Positions 60,352 through 64,000 of a DNA stretch of 64,000 bases are shown here, piece after piece (the first letter of the stretch is position 1; each line of letters opens with the position of its first letter). Source of the DNA: Actinoplanes sp. M2I2 (GTDB lineage: Bacteria > Actinomycetota > Actinomycetes > Mycobacteriales > Micromonosporaceae). Below the pieces are notes generated by a model. It did not search any database. It had not been told where the DNA came from and worked only from the letters and a program-made list of their open reading frames with translations. The DNA is taken from contig NZ_JALPVJ010000036.1 of NCBI RefSeq assembly GCF_023544445.1, positions 1 to 64,000 on the forward strand. Direction: 5' to 3'. The position numbers and the translations under genes are program-made.

Positions 60352-61248
60352 ATGTCGGAGAACCAGCCCGCCGTCGGGACCGCACGGGTCAAGCGCGGTA
60401 TGGCGGAGATGCTCAAGGGCGGCGTGATCATGGACGTCGTCACGCCGGACCAGGCGAAGATCGCCGAGGACGCGGGGGCCGTGGCGGTCATGGCTCTGGA
60501 GCGAGTGCCCGCCGACATCCGCGCCCAGGGTGGCGTGTCGCGCATGTCCGACCCCGACATGATCGACGGCATCATCAACGCCGTCTCGATCCCGGTCATG
60601 GCCAAGGCCCGCATCGGCCACTTCGTCGAGGCCCAGGTGCTGCAGTCGCTCGGCGTCGACTACATCGACGAGTCCGAGGTGCTGACGCCGGCCGACTACG
60701 CGCACCACATCGACAAGTGGAACTTCACGGTCCCGTTCGTCTGCGGCGCCACCAACCTGGGCGAGGCGCTGCGCCGGCTCACCGAGGGCGCGGCCATGAT
60801 CCGGTCGAAGGGCGAGGCCGGCACCGGCGACGTCTCCAACGCGACCACCCACATGCGCAAGATCCGGGCCGAGATCCGCCGGCTGCAGACCCTGCCGGAG
60901 GACGAGCTGTTCGTCGCGGCCAAGGAGCTCCAGGCCCCTTACGAGCTGGTACGCGAGGTCGCCGAGCTGGGGAAGCTGCCGGTCACGCTGTTCACCGCGG
61001 GCGGCATCGCGACCCCGGCCGACGCGGCGATGATGATGCAGCTGGGCGCCGAGGGCGTGTTCGTCGGCTCGGGCATCTTCAAGTCGGGCAACCCGGCCCA
61101 GCGCGCGGCCGCGATCGTCAAGGCCACCACCTTCCACGACGACCCCGACGTGATCGCCAAGGTGTCCCGCGGTCTGGGTGAGGCCATGGTCGGCATCAAC
61201 GTCGAAGAGGTGCCGGAGCCGCACCGCCTGGCCGAGCGCGGTTGGTGA
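60352..61248 (+). CDS. pdxS: pyridoxal 5'-phosphate synthase lyase subunit
   Basis: This 298-aa (beta/alpha)8 protein makes PLP from ribose 5-phosphate, glyceraldehyde 3-phosphate and ammonia from PdxT. It shows KRGMAEMLKGGVIMDVVTPDQAK, the Schiff-base Lys in PVMAKARIGHFVEAQ, DYIDESEVLTPAD, GEAGTGDVSNATTHMR and FVGSGIFKSGNP. TGAGGAG lies 11 bases before the ATG. It is on the strand opposite to pdxT, while in mycobacteria and most actinomycetes both read the same way. Confidence 0.97.
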   Translation: MSENQPAVGTARVKRGMAEMLKGGVIMDVVTPDQAKIAEDAGAVAVMALERVPADIRAQGGVSRMSDPDMIDGIINAVSIPVMAKARIGHFVEAQVLQSLGVDYIDESEVLTPADYAHHIDKWNFTVPFVCGATNLGEALRRLTEGAAMIRSKGEAGTGDVSNATTHMRKIRAEIRRLQTLPEDELFVAAKELQAPYELVREVAELGKLPVTLFTAGGIATPADAAMMMQLGAEGVFVGSGIFKSGNPAQRAAAIVKATTFHDDPDVIAKVSRGLGEAMVGINVEEVPEPHRLAERGW

Positions 61249-61320
61249 CCTGAGGCATCCGTGCCGGGCTCGGCGGGAGACGCCGGGCCCGGACGAGCGT
61301 GAAGCGACGACCGGAACCGA

Positions 61321-61869
61321 TCAGACCGGCTCGAGCGGCGCCGCCGGGACGGCCGGGACGGCCGCCGGCGCCGGCGCCGGCGCCGGGATGACGATGGCGG
61401 GTGGCATCGGCGGCTCTTCGATGTCGAAGTACTGCGGGCGCGGGTATCGCCGGGCCATGCGCAGGGCCCGGACGAGCGGCCGGCGCCGGGCCGTCAGGGC
61501 GTCGCGCACCAGGTCGGTGTGGACCTGGCGGGCCAGCACCACGCGCCGGCTGGTGGCGACCAGCGTCCGCATCGCGGGGTCGGCGCCGGTGAGCGAGACC
61601 GCCTGCAGCTGGCGAGTCAGGTCGTTCTCGGCCGACTCGCGCTCGTCGGCCTCGGCGTCCAGGGCGAGCCGCGCCGCCGCGTAGAGCTCGACGATGTCGG
61701 ACTGCTCGGCGACCACGGCGGCCGCGGCGGCCCGGCGCATCAGGTGGGCGTCGAGGGCCCGCTCGGCCGACTGCGCGCGCACGTGCACCCGTTCGACCCG
61801 GTGGGCTGTCCAGCCCAGGTAGGCCGCCAGCAGCACCACGGCCGCGACGACACCCAGGACCCACCACAT
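61321..61869 (-). CDS. membrane-anchored coiled-coil protein, unknown
   Basis: The protein has 182 aa. An N-terminal transmembrane helix (MWWVLGVVAAVVLLAAYLGW) is followed by a long Ala/Arg/Glu helical region (RVERVHVRAQSAERALDAHL through AENDLTRQLQAV) suited to a coiled coil. An Ala/Pro-rich tail (PAPAPAPAAVPAVPA) ends it. The ATG at 61867-61869 is chosen because hydrophobic sequence begins there and TACGAT seven bases upstream suggests a leaderless start; the longer frame is Arg/Pro-rich. It follows pimA by 34 bp and resembles the conserved LemA-like membrane proteins seen next to pimA in relatives only loosely. Confidence 0.68.
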   Translation of the reverse strand: MWWVLGVVAAVVLLAAYLGWTAHRVERVHVRAQSAERALDAHLMRRAAAAAVVAEQSDIVELYAAARLALDAEADERESAENDLTRQLQAVSLTGADPAMRTLVATSRRVVLARQVHTDLVRDALTARRRPLVRALRMARRYPRPQYFDIEEPPMPPAIVIPAPAPAPAAVPAVPAAPLEPV

Positions 61870-61903
61870 GGCCGGAATCGTAGTGCCCCACCGCCCCGGG
61901 GTG

Positions 61904-63058
61904 TTATGAGCTGGGACGTGGTTCGGCCCACTCCTCGTCCATGACGCGCCCGTCGGTGGCCTCGATCGCGGTCGCGTAGACCTCCAGGACACGTTGCGCG
62001 ACGCTGGGCCAGTCGAAGGCCGTCACCGCCGATCGCGCCGCCGTCGCGAGCTCGGCCCGGCGCGGGGCCGAGGACAACAGCGCGTCGAGCAGCGCACACA
62101 GCGCCTGGGCGTCCCCGGTCGGGAAGAGCGCGCCGGCCCGCCCGCCGTCCAGGACCCGCCGGAACGCGTCGAGGTCGCTGGCCGCGATCGCCGTCCCGGC
62201 CGCCATCGCCTCGGTGAGGATCATGCCGAAGCTCTCCCCGCCCGTGTTGGGCGCCACATAGACGTCGACGCTGCGCAGCATGCGGGCCTTGTCGGCCTCG
62301 GACACCAGCCCGAGGAAGGTCACCCGGTCGCGCAGGTCGGGCGGGATGCCGGTGTAGAGGTCGTCCTCGTCGCCGGGGCCGGCGACCAGCAGGCGCAGGC
62401 CGGGCCGCTGCCGGGCCAGCGGCACGAACGCCGCGCGGAGGATGTCGAAGCCCTTGCGGGACTCGGTGAACCGCCCGAGGAACCCCAGCGTGCCGCCGTC
62501 GCCCGGCCACCCGTCCAGGGGCACGGCCGAGGCGAACTTGGCCACGGCCACCCCGTTGGGGATCTCCACCGCTCCCCCGCCGAGGTGCTCCACCTGCACT
62601 TTGCGGGCCAGCTCGCTGACCGCTATCCGGGCGGTGATCTTCTCGACGACCAGTTGCAGCATGCCCTGCGCGGCCGACAGCGCCCGCGAGCGGGTCATCG
62701 CCGTGTGGAAGGTCGCCACCACGGGGCCGCGGGCCGACAGCACCGCCAGCAGCGACAGGCTGAGCGTCATGGGCTCGTGCACGTGCAGCACGTCGAACTG
62801 GCCGGCCTTGAGCCAGCGCCGCACCCGGGCCGTCGACACCGGGCCGAACGCGATCCGGGCCACCGAGCCGTTGTAGGGCAGCGGCACCGCCCGGCCGGCC
62901 GCCACGACGTACGGGGGAAGGGTGGCGTCCTCGTCGGCCGGGGCCAGCACGCTCACCTCGTGACCGAGGCCGATCAGGGCCTCGGACAGGTCCATGATGT
63001 GGTTCTGCACGCCGCCGGGCACGTCGAACGAGTAGGGCGAGACGATCCCGATCCGCAT
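61904..63058 (-). CDS. pimA: phosphatidylinositol alpha-mannosyltransferase
   Basis: This 384-aa GT-B, GT4-family enzyme begins RIGIVSPYSFDVPGGVQNH with the GGVQ acceptor-loop motif. It also has HVHEPMTLSLSLLAV, GRFTESRKGFDIL and the donor-binding EX7E in GGESFGMILTEAMAAGTAI. It adds the first mannose to phosphatidylinositol on the inner face of the membrane. AGGAG precedes the ATG, within the end of patA. The order patA-pimA agrees with Rv2611c-Rv2610c. Confidence 0.94.
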   Translation of the reverse strand: MRIGIVSPYSFDVPGGVQNHIMDLSEALIGLGHEVSVLAPADEDATLPPYVVAAGRAVPLPYNGSVARIAFGPVSTARVRRWLKAGQFDVLHVHEPMTLSLSLLAVLSARGPVVATFHTAMTRSRALSAAQGMLQLVVEKITARIAVSELARKVQVEHLGGGAVEIPNGVAVAKFASAVPLDGWPGDGGTLGFLGRFTESRKGFDILRAAFVPLARQRPGLRLLVAGPGDEDDLYTGIPPDLRDRVTFLGLVSEADKARMLRSVDVYVAPNTGGESFGMILTEAMAAGTAIAASDLDAFRRVLDGGRAGALFPTGDAQALCALLDALLSSAPRRAELATAARSAVTAFDWPSVAQRVLEVYATAIEATDGRVMDEEWAEPRPSS

Positions 63059-63066
63059 GACACTCC

Positions 63067-63930
63067 TCAGAGCCACAGTTTCTGCAGCATGTGCCAGTCC
63101 TGCGGGTGTTCCGCGATGCCCTTCGCGTACGCGTCGGCGAGCATCTGGGTGGTCGCCTTGACCCGGACGTCGAGGGCGCCCTCGGTGGCCGGCGTGATGC
63201 GGCGCAGCACGGCCCACGTCTTCGTCGGCGTGAAGGACAGGTCGACGGCGAACAGCGGCGCGCCGGTGCGGATGGCCAGGATCGCGGGCCCGGCCGGCAT
63301 GCGGGTGCGCCCGCCGAAGAAGCTGACCTCGACGCCGTTGCGGGACAGGTCACGGTCGCCGAGCAGCGCCACCGCGTACCCGGCCTGCAGTTTCTCGGCC
63401 AGCACGTCGAGCGGCGCGCGCTGCCCACCGGTGAGCGGCAACACCTCCATGCCCAGCTTCTCGCGGTACTCCACGAACTGCCGGAAGACGCCCTCGGGCT
63501 TCAGCCGCTCGGCCACGGTGATCATGCGCCAGTCGTGCGAGACCAGCCAGGCGGCGGCCGCGTCCCAGTTGGCCAGGTGGGGCAGCGCGACCACGACGCC
63601 CTTGCCGTCGGCGATCACCGATTTGAGCTCGTCGTAGTTCTCGGGTGACATGCCGAAGTCGGTGAGGAACTGCTCGCGGGTCCGCGACGGCAACCGGAAG
63701 GCCTCGAGCCAGTAGCGGGCGTACGACCGCAGCCCGTCACGCACCAGCGAATCTGGCATGTCGGGCACGACCTGTTGCAGGTTACGGCGCAGCCGCTGGG
63801 TGCCCGGCCCGTTCTGGGCGTACGCCCGGTCGGCCGCGGCCATGAAGATCCGGCGGGCCACCGGCAGCGGCAGCGCCCGCGCCACCCGCCAGCCGGCCGC
63901 GTAGCCGAACTCGATCAACCGGTCCTTCAC
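63067..63930 (-). CDS. patA: phosphatidylinositol mannoside acyltransferase
   Basis: This 287-aa LpxL-like acyltransferase has the catalytic HX4D in VVALPHLANWDAAAAW (about 112-127) and GDRDLSRNGVEVSFFGGRTRMPAGPA. The start KDRLIEFGYAAGWRVARALP is a membrane-binding helix. It acylates the 6-OH of the mannose of PIM1/PIM2. The GTG start overlaps the stop of the upstream gene (GTGA). The gene is complete and 8 bp from pimA. Confidence 0.93.
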   Translation of the reverse strand: MKDRLIEFGYAAGWRVARALPLPVARRIFMAAADRAYAQNGPGTQRLRRNLQQVVPDMPDSLVRDGLRSYARYWLEAFRLPSRTREQFLTDFGMSPENYDELKSVIADGKGVVVALPHLANWDAAAAWLVSHDWRMITVAERLKPEGVFRQFVEYREKLGMEVLPLTGGQRAPLDVLAEKLQAGYAVALLGDRDLSRNGVEVSFFGGRTRMPAGPAILAIRTGAPLFAVDLSFTPTKTWAVLRRITPATEGALDVRVKATTQMLADAYAKGIAEHPQDWHMLQKLWL

Positions 63931-64000
63931 GCAGGAGTTTCCTCGGTGTCGGCGGCCGGACGAGAACCGGCGGCCGGAGCGGGCGCCGGCTCGGTGCGGC
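63927..64000 (-). CDS. pgsA: C-terminal tail of an upstream gene, probably phosphatidylinositol phosphate synthase
   Basis: Only the last 23 codons are visible, ending ADTEETPA and a TGA that overlaps the patA GTG. The peptide is Ala/Pro-rich and carries no domain by itself. The identity rests on position: in mycobacteria pgsA (Rv2612c) precedes the acyltransferase and pimA. The overlap shows that some gene ends here. Confidence 0.45.
   Translation of the reverse strand, partial: RTEPAPAPAAGSRPAADTEETPA

Overview
The window is 64 kb of very GC-rich DNA with frequent GTG and TTG starts, many ATGA/GTGA stop-start overlaps and several apparently leaderless promoters. This is typical of an actinomycete. 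Urease, cyanophycin genes, a FliA/WhiG-type sigma factor, a Ser/Thr kinase with an extracellular carbohydrate-binding-like domain and DUF6167/DUF948 proteins next to alaS suggest the family Micromonosporaceae, with an Actinoplanes-like genus most likely (inference). No rRNA, tRNA or CRISPR array was recognised. Most genes read on the minus strand.

The backbone follows, from memory, the gene order of Mycobacterium tuberculosis from aroE (Rv2552c) to pgsA (Rv2612c). Here it reads aroE-mltG-ruvX-alaS (619-5825), rarA (11546-13234), aspS (15723-17525), hisS-MBL hydrolase-cyclophilins-rel-apt-secF-secD-yajC (43205-54181), ruvB-ruvA-ruvC-yebC-pdxT (54325-59158), pdxS, and pimA-patA-(pgsA) (61904-64000). 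The clear departure in order is pdxS, which lies on the opposite strand from pdxT. A 167-bp miniature inverted-repeat element and an AraC/VOC gene pair lie between them.

Accessory material sits mainly between these blocks. At the left edge an IS607-type serine recombinase gene abuts a NUDIX gene that has lost its N-terminal part. From 6663 to 11549 one gene encodes a giant, repeat-rich, membrane-anchored low-complexity protein that overlaps rarA by GTGA. Between aspS and hisS lies a 26-kb accessory segment. It holds a MocR regulator divergent from an aldo/keto reductase, and a probable N-acyl-D-amino-acid/amino-sugar catabolic group (GH20, deacetylase, D-amino-acid deaminase-like enzyme, RidA, ComB-like phosphatase, hemerythrin). 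It continues with a complete ureABCFGD operon behind a consensus GlnR box, a serine hydrolase, a sigma factor, a Ser/Thr kinase, cyanophycin synthetase and cyanophycinase, an MFS exporter, and an acyl-ACP desaturase behind a tandem palindromic operator.

Functionally the segment leans to nitrogen storage and recycling: cyanophycin (Asp/Arg polymer) made and cut, urea hydrolysed, amino sugars and D-amino acids deaminated. The flanking backbone covers translation, protein export, stringent response, Holliday-junction repair, PLP synthesis and phosphatidylinositol mannoside synthesis. Short in-frame tandem repeats (15-bp, 27-bp and longer units) recur in several unrelated proteins: the giant protein, UreG, Rel and the kinase tail.
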